From assembly GCF_003672135.1 (NCBI RefSeq), contig NC_039514.1, positions 15,506,057-15,570,056 on the forward strand: DNA of 64,000 bases, written 5' to 3'. The notes under the pieces were generated by a model, which worked only from the letters and a program-made list of their open reading frames with translations, had not been told where the DNA came from and did no database searches. Of this stretch, positions 1-12,200 are shown piece by piece (within the stretch, counting starts at the first letter, position 1; every line of letters starts with the position of its first letter). Source of the DNA: Ooceraea biroi (lineage: Eukaryota > Arthropoda > Insecta > Hymenoptera > Formicidae). The position numbers and the translations under genes were made by a program.

Positions 1-1354
1 GGAACACTTTTGCCTATTACAACGCCAGCACCACCGACCACGGCACCGCCGCCGGCAAATCCACCTTTCGAAGCATCCAACTTGATTAACCAGATACCGG
101 TAAAAGCCGATGGAATAGGGGTAAATTGAAGATTAAGTACACTTTGCATTTACAAGCATTTGCAGAAATTGATCGTATTGATCTTTGAAATAATTCATCC
201 TCTTTTCTTCTCTCCATGCTGCACAGTGGTATCCGCGAATGGTGAGATTGCGTCATATCCAGTGGAAAGTTTTTCGCGATTCGCTAGAAAATATACCGCG
301 ATCGTTTGAATTTTTAGTAAATTTAGTAGATTTAAAAAAACAAGAATTTGTTTTTGATTTCTCCGAATTTTCATTTAATTAACTAATGCGCATTACTCGA
401 TCGAAAATGTCCGTTTCACACGAGTTATGCTTCCAGCTGCGGATGGCTGCTCTGAACGAGCCGTTTACCGGAGATATGCACGGCACTCGAGGAGCTGACT
501 ACGCTTGTTATCGCGAAGCCAGGCGGGCAGGCTTGAGAGGTACCTTCCGTGCTTTCCTGAGCTCTCGAGTGCAAAACGTCGACAGCATCGTCAGGCTAGG
601 AGATCGCGATCTTCCCATAGTTAACATAAAGGTAAGCACGACGAGAACATCCATTATATCGCAAGATTCTCAATTGAACTAAACACTCGAACAAACGAAA
701 AATAATCGAAAATCTTTCAGGGTGACGTGCTGTTCAATTCCTGGAAGGAAATGTTCAACGGAAACGGAGCGTACTTCTCTCAGAATCCCAGGATTTACAG
801 CTTCAACGGGAAGAATATCCTTACCGATTTCGGATGGTGAGTATGCAGGAGATAATTATGATAATTTCGTTATGCAACAGCAGTCCTCACGTACAATTGA
901 GCGTTGTGTTAATACAATCCCATTTAATAAAAGAACAAATTAGCTAAAGAATCGCGAATCCACGAATGATATTGCTGTCTTAAAACTGCTATAAACTATA
1001 AACTTCTACAATATTCGCAATTTTCTTAACGTTCTCACTTTTTGCCTCGGTTTCAGGCCCGATAAAGTCGCGTGGCACGGCTCGCACAAGCTCGGCGATC
1101 GCGCGATGGACACTTACTGCGATGCCTGGCACTCGAGCAGCTCGGATCGCTACGGATTGGGCTCGCCGTTGACCGGTGGTCGGCTCCTGGAACAAGTGCG
1201 CTACTCGTGCGACAATAAATTCGCTCTGCTCTGCATCGAAGTGTCGAGCGAGGTGATAAGGAGACGAAGGAGCATCAACCAACGACCGAACGACGACGTC
1301 GAAATGACGGAGAACGATTACATCGAGTACTTGGAGGAGCTCGTGCAATATTGA
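1..1354 (+). CDS. Mp: Multiplexin (collagen XV/XVIII), 3' end with endostatin domain, partial
   Basis: This is the C-terminal end of a type XV/XVIII collagen, a secreted basement-membrane protein. The 5' part lies outside the window. Exons with matching phases are 1-120, 437-631, 721-836 and 1057-1354. The first encodes a Pro/Thr-rich hinge. The other three encode a complete endostatin fold, beginning near LRMAALNEPF and containing the family motifs GTRGADYACYREAR, GTFRAFLSS and WHGS. Four cysteines (in YACYR, TYCDAW, YSCDNK and LLCIEV) match the two endostatin disulfides, and several histidines are compatible with zinc binding. After the endostatin core there is an extra acidic tail of about 30 residues ending in a stop at 1352-1354. 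That the protein is cleaved to release endostatin is known for the family and not visible here. The family call is very secure. Confidence 0.95.
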
Positions 1355-2544
1355 ACCATCCCCCTCCCCCTCTCTCTTTCTCTACTTTGATCATCACCAT
1401 TCGCAACAGCGGAAATCGAGCCGTTGTGCAAATAGAGACGCAGATATGTGCGTGCGTGCTGCGTTTCCTCGCGCGACAGGCATATCACCCACGTACGAAT
1501 AATACTGATAATAATAACTCATATCGTGAAATAATAACGCGCGAGCATCGCGCCTCATCGGTCTCGTTCTCGAAATCGCGAAGCCATCTCGGATTCCAGG
1601 CGTATAAATCGCCCGTAGTTCCGCGAGATTACTAGCCAGCCATTCGCTTCAGCCGTCTCAGTTCTCTCTTTCAACCCTTCTTAAAGATAAAAGGAAAGAC
1701 TGATCGTCTAAATGTTCACTCGTCGGTGTTTTGTCATACCGAGTACTCGTACCGGATACTTCTAAGAGCCTGCTCTCGAGAGCTTCGCTCGCCCGAGGCC
1801 TCTCGACGAAGTCGCGACAGTTCGTTAAGCGTTTCCCCCTCGATAAATGTTCAGAAATACTTATAGATCGTCATGCGAGAGACACGAATCCGAAAAATAC
1901 GTGCGCGAATTTTTCATTCAGACTCGAGCTTTGTAGCGCGCTCCAAACGCGCTGAAAGCGGCTCTGACTGATTGTACTTCCCATTCTCTCGTGTAACATG
2001 ACGTACGAAAACGTCCACGATATGTACTCGGTGATCTCGACTTCTTCAAAATTCAAATGCAGCCGTATGATTCTTGCAACTTAGGCGCATGCGACCTATC
2101 AGTTCAACTACTGTTAAAGGCCTGAATTCAGAATCGTGTTAATCTTAAAATTGGAATATCTAATTTCTGATTGATTATTCTTTTTATTCTGATCGCCTGT
2201 TATAGATTCCAAACCACGAAGTGATGATATAATGACGTTACTATAACGTTATCTTGTTTTCTGATGTCACTTTGCTACTTGGGATATTTATAATATTTAA
2301 CACAATTCAAAATTTATAAATATGTTTCCTCGGTTATATCCTATTAAGTCCGTAAAAGTTCGTAAGGTATCAAATAGATTAATCGCCTCAAAACAATGAG
2401 TCATTTTATCGATGCGGGATCAAACTGTTGCTCGAAAGATGGCGAAAGGTTATTGATAGCGACGGCCAATACTTTGATTAAAATATCATATGCCATCTCA
2501 TTACAAGCATCTAATATTTGTGACTTTATAAACTTTTGCAAGTA
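1355..2544 (+). other. 3' region of multiplexin, no further gene seen
   Basis: No conserved reading frame was found. A pyrimidine-rich stretch follows the stop codon. The region is probably the start of a long 3' UTR, because the first good AATAAA signals lie much further on, at about 4865 and 5393. Short open frames here have no recognisable protein features. Confidence 0.5.
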
Positions 2545-3503
2545 CCCAGATAGCCAAGTCTGCCGAAAGCAGATGATGCTAACCATCTGCTATCAACTAT
2601 TGCCAGCCAAAAGACAACAAATTTGATACAGAAGTTGTTATTAACGATTAATTCGACGAATTGGTGCCAGAAATGTAACGGAGCTTGCTCACAAAATCTA
2701 AGAACAGATTGGCGGCAGAAACCGAGCAGAATCCGCAAACATGGCTCGAAGTCGGATTGTCGACAGAAACCGAGCAAGATCTGCGCGCGCGGAATCTAAC
2801 GGCAGATTGGCAGCAGAAACCGAACAGGATTTGCAGCTTTTGACGGTATTCAAATTGACACGGCTATGAATATGCGTTTTCGCTCCGCACCGCCATGCGG
2901 TGCACGCGTCGAGTTCTTACTCGATGTTAAGATTTAGCCCAACAGTTATATAAGTTAATACACGCGCCTTGGCACGACAACATTAATTTTTCTGAAAATT
3001 TTTGCACCTGCGGCACAGAGGCTCCCATGGACAACGTCCACGTAGTTCACGCACGCCACGAGCAATCCGAAGTTCGAAAGCAAGATTCGGACTTCGGGTT
3101 AGAATAAATTAACAATAAGAGAGAGATTATGCAACGAACTGTCAGAAAGACGCATCAAGCCAAATGTACTTTAATTTAACAAACAAACAAGTGCGTTCTT
3201 TTAACACATGGTAATATAAAATGCCAATTTATAGCGTGTTAAAAGTAAACACGTGCTTTAATATATCGTGAATATGAACGGCCAAAAGCTGCAGATTCTG
3301 TTCGGTCCCTGCCGTCAATCTGCCGTCAGATGTTAACAGACCCCGCTCGGTTTCTGCCGCCGATCTGCCGTCAGAGTCCGTTAGCAGGCTCTGCTGGCGG
3401 ATCACTATCCTAATGCGGACACAACGGACGCCAATTTGCCATCAACTTCTGCAGTAATCCGTTGCCAATCTGCTGGCAGATCGCACACATTTTGCTTACT
3501 GGG
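2545..3503. mobile_element. Non-autonomous DNA element, CCCAG-ended family 1, copy 1
   Basis: This element is 959 bp and starts CCCAGATAGCCAA, ending in the imperfect inverse TTTGCTTACTGGG. It is flanked by TA on both sides (2543-2544 and 3504-3505). A near-identical copy lies at 35899-36853, differing by about half a dozen substitutions and a 4-bp indel, which fixes both ends. The left half has three spaced copies of a motif like CAGAAACCGAGCA, and the right half has the same motif inverted (TCGGTTTCTGCC). These resemble subterminal transposase-binding repeats. There is no coding capacity for a transposase. The superfamily is not assigned. Confidence 0.85.
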
Positions 3504-4416
3504 TACATGCCCAGCGAAAGCGTCTCAATCGAACTGCAATCGAAATTTCGTCAAGTTGAGGAGGAGGATGGCGGCAAAAAAACTGCAAAACAGACGTTGA
3601 CGGTGAGCCCGCGTTTTCCCTCTTCCTGATTGGTCGACCGCTATATCAGTGGTGTCAGACTTGACACGCTGCCACACGCGCACCAATGAAGAACCGTGTA
3701 CGTGCGGCAGTGTGGCTAATTAGTACCGCGTAATTCGAACGTGGTTGTCAAATATATTTGTCATTTCTCTCCTCAACTTGAAAACACTTGATATCCGTTT
3801 GACTCAAACCGGGTTTGCACTGGGTAGCTACGATTTATTACGACTTAATATAATCTTAATTTTTCTAAATTCCATGTGATTTTTGGAATTCAGGTCTTGC
3901 ATTGCTCGCGCGGGAATTCCCTCGTTTCCGACATCCTAATACATTACATAGCTGACGTAGTGATACGAACCCTCGAACGAATTATCAATACAAATACAAA
4001 TGGTCACGTTTGGCACTGCACGTATGCGCTGCGAACGTGCAGGCCGTTAATTACCTAACACACTGCTCTAAATAAACCTAAACGAAGTTCGTACCCGCGA
4101 AACAAGTTGCATTTACATTTTAGCTGATACATATTGAGTGTGTATGTTAGACTTAAGAGGCACATCGATTAAGGAGTTTCAGGCAACAGCGAGTCGCTCG
4201 GTTCCCTGTCGAAGATTTATGCTCCGTGTATCTCGTGGGTCGACAAATGAGAAGTTACTCGTTCCGTGAATATCGATCATTTCGAGAGTACTCGACGTAT
4301 TCTCAAGCCTTCGGAGGCGAACAGATATTCGCGAAGATCTTCTGAATGTTGAACGAAATTGTAGAGACTACTGATACTGATAAAAAAAAAAGAAAAAGAC
4401 TAGAAATTATGATCTA
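3504..4416 (+). other. Gene-free 3' region between two transposons
   Basis: No protein or RNA gene was recognised. A GC-richer patch at about 3540-3720 has CCAAT-like sequence but no supported transcript. It may belong to the multiplexin 3' UTR. Confidence 0.35.
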
Positions 4417-4639
4417 CCCAGCAAACACAAAGTAACAGTAATATACAACATAGCATGCGTGTTATGTAACAATTACATTGTTGAGTGGGAAATTATAACT
4501 AACAGTAATATACATGTTAGTTATAATTTCCCACTCAACAATGTAATTGTTACATAACACGCGTGTTATGTTGTATTTACATTAATGAGTGGGAAATTAT
4601 AACTAACACGTATATTACTGTTACTTTGTGTTCGCTGGG
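4417..4639. mobile_element. Short hairpin MITE, CCCAGCAAACACA family
   Basis: This 223-bp element has inverted ends CCCAGCAAACACAAAGTAAC and GTTACTTTGTGTTCGCTGGG, and is flanked by TA on each side. The interior is made of repeated inverted blocks (the motif GTGGGAAATTATAACTAACA recurs in both orientations), so the single strand would fold into a multi-stem hairpin. The same terminal sequence begins the larger element at 32837-34896. It has no coding capacity. Confidence 0.8.
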
Positions 4640-5807
4640 TAGTTATTAATGCTTTTTCATACTCGTCGAAAACTGTCCGTCTTAAAATTAACGATCGTAT
4701 GTAATCCCTACGCTATCGTGCCGTATACGAGAAGTGCCCGAAGGAAAATCACTCTCTGTCTCTACGTGTATTTTTGAGTTTTACCTTTTACAATACGAAA
4801 TGTTTGTAACAAGTACGATCGATATACAGGCCTCATCGAACAGGCCTAAAGAAATTAAATATTCAATAAAGATTCATCCCGGATGTGCATAATAACCCAA
4901 GCTGAACAAAGTCATATAAACGGCAAAATTATATTTAAAAAATGATTCAAAATTGAGTTTTGATATTTTGATATCATACGTGAGATGATGTCATCGTGAC
5001 GTTCTGTCCTGCTTGGGAATATATCCCTTTTTAAATTGGTCCTCAGCCTATTGCTGCAGCCGACTTGCGTTTCCGGCCCTTACATTACACCGAGCATAAA
5101 TCGAATCTAAGTCAATGTCTATAACTCGAAGATATACCATTAACGTTAACATAATTTATTACAGTTACGTAGAGATCGATCGTAAGACCATCATATGTAT
5201 ACTTAGGTTGTCAGCATGCTTGTTGGCGAATATTAATTTCTTACATATGTATGCGAACTTTTTTAAATGTCGTCAGAACAGTACTTCGTAAATTTAGAAA
5301 TGTACAACCGATTGTTCTTCAATATAGTTTGCACCGAGAACGTTTCGTTTCCGAATTTTGTATGATTTGTACACTTTATTATTGTCTTTCTAAATAAAAA
5401 CCGAAAAGGATCTCTTTCGAGTGATTTCTCCTTTCTTATCTTACATGCCTGTCATACATACAAACACATTAAAAGCATTAATTAATAATAATAATAGCAT
5501 CTCTCCTTTTCACAATCATTTCTGCTGTTCATGATTTTAATTTATTGTTTTTTGCTTCAGCCACTTGTTGCTGGTAGAATATTAGAAGACACGCAAATGT
5601 TTTGTTCTCATATTACTAAACCAAATATTAAAGATCTCTTGATATTAAAGACTAGTATTCCTTAATATTATTTTATTTACAGACTTATTACACTGTACGT
5701 ATAATAATTCAAATCTAAACTTAGTTACAGAGTATAGTTGCGGAACAAGCAATCCCGCTCTTATATATTATATATATATAAAGTTATATATGTATATAAT
5801 TTATATA
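4640..5807 (+). other. Distal multiplexin 3' UTR with candidate poly(A) signals
   Basis: No open frame here has conserved content. AATAAA hexamers occur at about 4865 and 5393. The second, followed by a T/GT-rich stretch, is the better candidate for the multiplexin cleavage site. If so, the 3' UTR is about 4 kb and contains two inserted elements. Confidence 0.4.
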
Positions 5808-6386
5808 CAGGGTGGCCCATTTTAATTTATACAGTCGATTTTTTAAAACACTGAAAGAGATACGAAAAAATGTTTCAGACAGACATGTCACGATTTCGAG
5901 GGGGACATAAGACGATACCATTGGTTTGACCTTGAATAGTCGTTTGAAGGTCACGCGAAGATCACTTTCAATTTCTTAAATTGAAACCCCAACTTTTTAT
6001 TGCAGATTCTTATTCTCCATCGAAAAGTAAGTAACTTTTGTCTGAAACATTTTTCCGAAAAATGTCATCTTATGTCCTTAAAATGATCTACAAGATGAGT
6101 TTTGAGGACATTTTAAGGACATAAGATGACATTTTTCGGAAAAATGTTTCAGACAAAAGTTACTTACTTTTCGATGGAGAATAAGAATCTGCAATAAAAA
6201 GTTGGGGTTTCAATTTAAGAAATTGAAGGTGATCTTCGCGTGACCTTCAAACGACTATTCAAGGTCAAACCAATGGTATCATCTTATGTCCCCCTCGAAA
6301 TCCTGACATGTCTGTCTGAAACATTTTTTCGTATCTCTTTTAGTTTTTTAAAAAATCGACTGTATAAATTAAAATGGGCCACCCTG
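5808..6386. mobile_element. Full-length palindromic MITE with CAGGGTGGCCC ends
   Basis: This 579-bp element is almost a perfect palindrome. The left arm from CAGGGTGGCCCATTTTAATT is matched by the right arm ending AATTAAAATGGGCCACCCTG, and pairing continues to a short centre near 6100. TA flanks both ends (5806-5807 and 6387-6388), as expected for Tc1/mariner-type integration. It encodes nothing recognisable and lies just downstream of the THOC1 stop codon. Confidence 0.88.
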
Positions 6387-6531
6387 TATATATAAGATAA
6401 TAAAATATAATAAAATATATGTTTAAAGATTACCTTATATATATAAGTTTCGTTATAATTAACGATACTGTACAAACTTACACCTGATCATGCTTCTTCT
6501 CTTTCTCGAATAAACAATGCTAAATTAATAT

Positions 6532-9292
6532 TTAAGATTTAAGCACCGTTAATGCTTCTGTATATTTTAAACCCTCCAATATATAAGCTAAATTCTCCAC
6601 CGATGCATCTTCGTCCTCTTCTGCCCATATCTCGAGCATACTTTTACATTGCTCGAACGGTGTAGATTTGCTTTGGAAAAAGGCAATCTAAAACATACAT
6701 TTTATGTTTATATTACATTGTCACATTTGTGAATATTATATTGTCACAATAAACAATTAGGTGTCAACGTACTTCGTCCGTGGTGTAACCAAGTTTCGTC
6801 GCTAATTTTTTCCAATCATTCGACAGGCTTTCTGATAATTTTGCCACCATTTCTGACGTGACTTTATTGAATTTTCTGGTTTTTATATCAGTGCCCTCTG
6901 AGTCTACTTGTTCGCTCTCCTGCTTCAGGACGTCCTCGTTAAATTCCTGATCATTAGACTCCGACGGTGGTGTTTCCTCGTTTTCCATTTTCACATCGGA
7001 CTGTGTCTGCTGTAAAATAGTCGGAGATAAGTTAACAAATTAAGCACACTCGCGGAAAGATAATGTTGGATGTTGGAAAACGGTAAAATAGATGTTGAAT
7101 ACTCACTGGACGATCTTTGGCAATCTTCTTAATCATCGTCTCGAGGTACTCAGGCAATTTGTTTATGGGATAATTACCATGGACGAAGAAGTGCGGGCTT
7201 CGTCTCGCTAATAGTCTTAACGCTCTCCAACCGAAGTTGCCGTCATTTACTTTTCTGTATAAATATATTTATTAATATATTTTTAAAAAATGTTAATATA
7301 TTTGTAGCAGAAAGGGTAGAATACAATATTAGTATAATACAAGCTATAACGCGTACTTGTACTTGTCATCGACCATCGCGGCCGGATCCAATTCCATTAT
7401 GGCGTCCTCGAAGTACGTTTCTAAGGATGGCAGGAAATCTCTGTCCTTAGATTTGCAAGCTTCGAGATTGTTGGGACACAGATTCCACAGTTTAGTGAGT
7501 TCCGGGCTGTTGGATAACAATTGTCGTTAAATAAGTTTAACGGTATAGCAGATGTTGAAATTTATCATTCTCAATGGAAATTATTCCATTTTCGTGTCTT
7601 CTCTTACTTTCCCACGTAATATCTGTTAGCCGCCTGCGCGTCCTTGATTACATCACCGATTCTCCGTCTCAATCTCTTCGGTTTCCGCGGTTCCTCGTCA
7701 CCATGGGCATCCGATGCCGGTCTCTTGAAGGGCGGGCAACCCTCGTTCTTCCACGCGTTCCAATGCTCCTCGCGTTTCAAAATGTTCTTTACGGTCTCCG
7801 CGAACGTCGAGCCGTCGGGTGGCGTCTCGGTCAGTAGAGTGTAAACTTGCTCCGTAGTGCTCTTCACCCACTCCACTTGATCCGGTTTGAGCTCGTGCGT
7901 CTCACTTAAAAGCGACAAACATCATAGTGATTTGATAACGTACCTTTCACGATACATTTAATTTAAAAAAAGCAGACCTTGTCTCATAGCCACTGGCAAG
8001 GAAGCTTTGAAAAACAAACATTGTTTTATGACTATTTTTGGGAGCACCTTTACTAGTCATCGAGCAAGTTAACTTCACGAAGGGGAATTTCTGAACTGAT
8101 TACAAAGTATTTACTGCACTGTTATTAGTATACGGAATACTTACGCTTTGAATTTCACAGTGCTATTCAGATACTGGAAGAGAATCAGAAACTGCAGCAA
8201 TACGTAACGTCTGAAGTTGGAATCGGACAGCTGCAGTTCCAGCAACTTCTGATTAGTCAGGTATTTCGCGAAATAGTGAGTTTCCTTGTGCGAGCCTTCC
8301 ACAGCGGTGTCCATCTTGATACACGTTGTAGGGTAACTACGTTGCTCCTCCAATTTGAAGGACGTGAATGCTGACAATACACTGGATGCATGCTGCAAGA
8401 AAATATACATTTTCTTCCTAATTTATCCTTTTATATATAAATGCATCATCCACTGTTTGGAGAATACTCACGGTTGAAAAAACCTTCCAATGCATTTTAT
8501 TGTAACACTGATTCGGGTTTCTAAAAAAGTCTTGCAGAGCCCAAAACTTTCTGTACAGATTATAATCAATCGGTATCTTATTCTCCGATTTGTCCTCATC
8601 TTTGGCTATTTGTTCCAGATCGTCACCTTCCACTTTCTCAGAGCCGAACTCCGTGTAGTTCTCCACATTGAACTCGCTGACGATATTTAAGCCTGACCTT
8701 TCGGAGAAAGGGAAGAACTTGGCAAGGAACAAGAGAATTCTTCCACAAAACACAGTCTGCTGCGATCGAGACAGTTTTCTCAACAGGTCATTGCACATTC
8801 TCAGTAAATTGTTCTTGCAGGCGGTAAAAAACAACTCTTCCTTCCACACTGCTACGTTGTTCTCGACAAACGTGAACAACTGCTCGCATCTGTCTAGAGT
8901 CATCGAATCGAAGATATCACCCAGCAACATCACCGGCATGCTCGCCGTCGCCAGATCCTTTCTGCATAAGTCTATGCAGAATGTGATGTACGATTCCAGG
9001 GAATGCACATTGCCAGAAGCGTTCTCCGTCAACACCACCAATAAAGTGTCCCGGAGCGCTTGATCGATCGCCGCTTTTCTATCACCATCGTTCGTGCAGC
9101 GTTCGATGCACTTCTTTTGAAAGGACACTACGTCTGACAGCTTGAAATATTGTTGCAGGTAATTCTGCAGCAGAAAAGTAAAACAAGGCATTTTATAGAT
9201 GCAACGGATAACCTCAACCTCATAAGAGTAAACATTCTACATCAATTTCTACTTACACTGTAGTCTTTCCGCAACACTTCAAACATCGCCAT
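6532..9292 (-). CDS. THOC1: THO complex subunit 1 (THOC1/Hpr1)
   Basis: This is a subunit of the nuclear THO/TREX complex, which couples transcription to mRNP assembly and export. Eight exons join in phase: 9257-9292, 8472-9164, 8145-8392, 7608-7904, 7357-7506, 7107-7254, 6773-7009 and 6532-6687, giving 654 residues, close to the human length of about 657. Diagnostic blocks include LQLSDSNFRRYVLLQFLILF, ENPPDG-like TETPPDGS, WNAWKNEGCP, and NFGWRALRLLARRSPHFF. The C-terminal exons (from about residue 570) fit the death domain found at the end of THOC1. The start is the ATG at 9290-9292, followed by a short first exon. The donor of exon 5 (GTACGC) is weak, but the phase and conservation on both sides support it. 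Family identity is secure. Confidence 0.94.
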
Positions 9293-12200
9293 GACGACTT
9301 CTACAATCGTATCGACATAAATTATTGTTCCTTTTATTGCAAAAAATAATTTCCAGCTTTGATGTATTCGCTTCACAACAGCACAATTTCTTGCTCGAGA
9401 AACCAAACATAACCTTCAGAATCACTTCAAAGCGGCGTTCCGAATTTCCGTGACGGAGCATGAGCCGGCTTTTCCACATGCGCAGGGGATTGAGTTACTA
9501 CGAGTTCTCCCATTGGCTGAATTTTTAGTACCAAACTCCTTTAGGGCCACGTATGTACAATGAGAGGAATAAGGAACAAGGAATAAAATATAAGGAATTA
9601 GGAGTAGAAAATTGAATTTCAACCTAGAAAACAGTGCGTTCACGATAATTATTGTAAATTATTGTAAATGTGACTAGTAATATTAAATCCTTGCACAATT
9701 TTATGCTATCGGGAGTGGCAGGGTCATAGTAAATGTTGGAAGATATGTATTCCATACTTTGGATATTTTATTAAAATATACATTTCGTCCAAAATACAAA
9801 AGGAAAAGTTGTATATACACTTGTTTCTTGAAGGACTTGTGTAATTAATTAGGACAGTAACAGAGACGCAATGTTAGCAATAATAATAATAATAATAACA
9901 CATCCGCAGTAATAATAGTACACATAATCTCGCAACTAGAAACACGAAGGGAAAGCGATCGCTTGCGATTCAATTATACAAAAAACAATTTACATTAGTT
10001 ATCCACATATCAATTTACAATTTTCGATCTGCGAATTTTTAACGAAACAAGCTAAAGCCTAAATTCATGAACGGGTCTCTGCCACTGGTAGAATAAATAT
10101 TTTCGCAACTTCCATTTAAACATTATTACTTGTTCTTAAGATGAAACTAGTAAAAAATTCTAGTAAACGTTTCTTTAACGCCTAAGAAAATTATTTTATA
10201 TAACGTCGACTGACCGACACTGGAGAAAAAGGCGGTATCTATAACTTACTGCGATGTTATTTATTATTTCTTTATTTCTCATAATATTTAACCCTTTACC
10301 GATATCTCTCGTTGTTACATTACTTGCAAGATTTCGACAAATGTATTTACAACTCGATAAAACTACATCAATTTTATAAATAGAGGCATCTGTACTGCGC
10401 GCACGGGTCTTCCTCTCGCCGATTCTGAAAAGTCTAAAAACCCTTCAGAAATAGCTGAATGGACCGATAAAGGGTTAAAAGGCGACTGCAATCACCTGAT
10501 ATTTCGAACAAGACAAACTGCAGATTCTAATTGCAAATGTGTTGAAGTTCGCGCATCCCTTTCGGTCCACAAACTTCCTTGCGATACTTGATAACTCTTC
10601 CAAGCAAGATTATTCTGTGCATCGTGTAATACGCAATATATTCATTTGTACGTATTTTACGTGAGTTTTGTTTCTCGCTAAATATTGTCTCTCTCCTTTC
10701 TTTCTCTCAGTATTCATAATCCTTTTTTTCTCTCGGTATACATTTCATGAATAACAGACCAACTAGTTTGTCACTCGCTTTGTTCTTTAATCATTAATTG
10801 ATTAACGTTGTTCTTTAATCATTAATTAATATCAAAAATTCAGATAATCAGATATATATAATCTTCTTTATACATTTTTGAATATTATCTTTATAATCCA
10901 AACATCACTTCAAAACTTTTTCGAAATAATTATAACATTTATTTTATAATTATTTTGTTTAGATATGACTTTTTGTACATCACTTGTGTTAAAATTAATA
11001 TAATTCTCATAAAGTACGTATATACAACGTTCTGATAAATGTATGCATATAACTTTCGATGTTAACACAATCAATGTATATAACACATCATTCACATTAA
11101 AAAAAAGGTATTGACATATTGGATAGTTGCAAATTGTACATAACATTCTAATTGTTTGAGAACACATAATTACATATAAGTTAAAGGATTTCTTTTACCG
11201 TAAAAGAAATTTAATTCTTCAAGATACTTCTTTGGCTACTTTTCACTTGAATTGTAATCCTATTATTTTATTTTGCTATTCTTTTAATCATTAATGTAGT
11301 CACCGTGTATTATAAATTGATAATTGCAACATGCATATGTATGTCTTTTTAGAAATAGTTTTGACAGAAAGATGAAATTTACATCTCGTCTCAAAATATG
11401 GTGAATATAATTTTTATGGTTTATCATCAACGCCAACAACAAGGCACGTTTAAGGCCTTTATTGCGCTATACCGACAAGATTATTATAAAAAAACAAATG
11501 GAAAGATCATGAGGCTCTCTTCTCTACTAATATGATTAAAAGCTATTAATCTTTTGCTCAACCGTCTTTGTTTAAAACAATGATTAAACTTCTTCGATGT
11601 GAAAAGAATATTTCAAATATCTTTGAAATGAAAATCCATTATTTTCGATACATGTATTCATTGATTCGTATATAAATCTCACTAAATCCCTCTCGCAGCT
11701 TTGTTAACTTCCTCAAACATCCGATAATCTCGTCTTAGATCTTAGACTTGTCGTCGATAAACAATTTATACATACTGAAAATAGCACTTCTCCTTAATTA
11801 CTTCGTATTTGGCGAATGTATATAATATATATCTCATAGAAAATTAGTGAATTCACTTTTTAACATATCATATTCAGGAATATTGAGGCGTTACTGGCTG
11901 CATCCGATACCGAGAAGCAGACTACGAGATACGAGAGTTCGTGTACATTTGAAATTAAGGCAACAGATATAGGTACCGCTAGAGGTGTCTATTTACACGA
12001 TACACGTTAGCTAGCGCTAAGAGCTGTATCCATTATTCCTATTTGAGTCGTAATAGCTATGTTTCCCGGTACGACAGCACTTCAGTATTCAGGCCGTGTT
12101 TCAGACACTGAAAACGGGTGATACTTTCACGCGGCTCGACCGAAGTACGGGAACATTTTATTCCGAAGGAGAGTCAACGAAATGGACATGTGTGTATATA

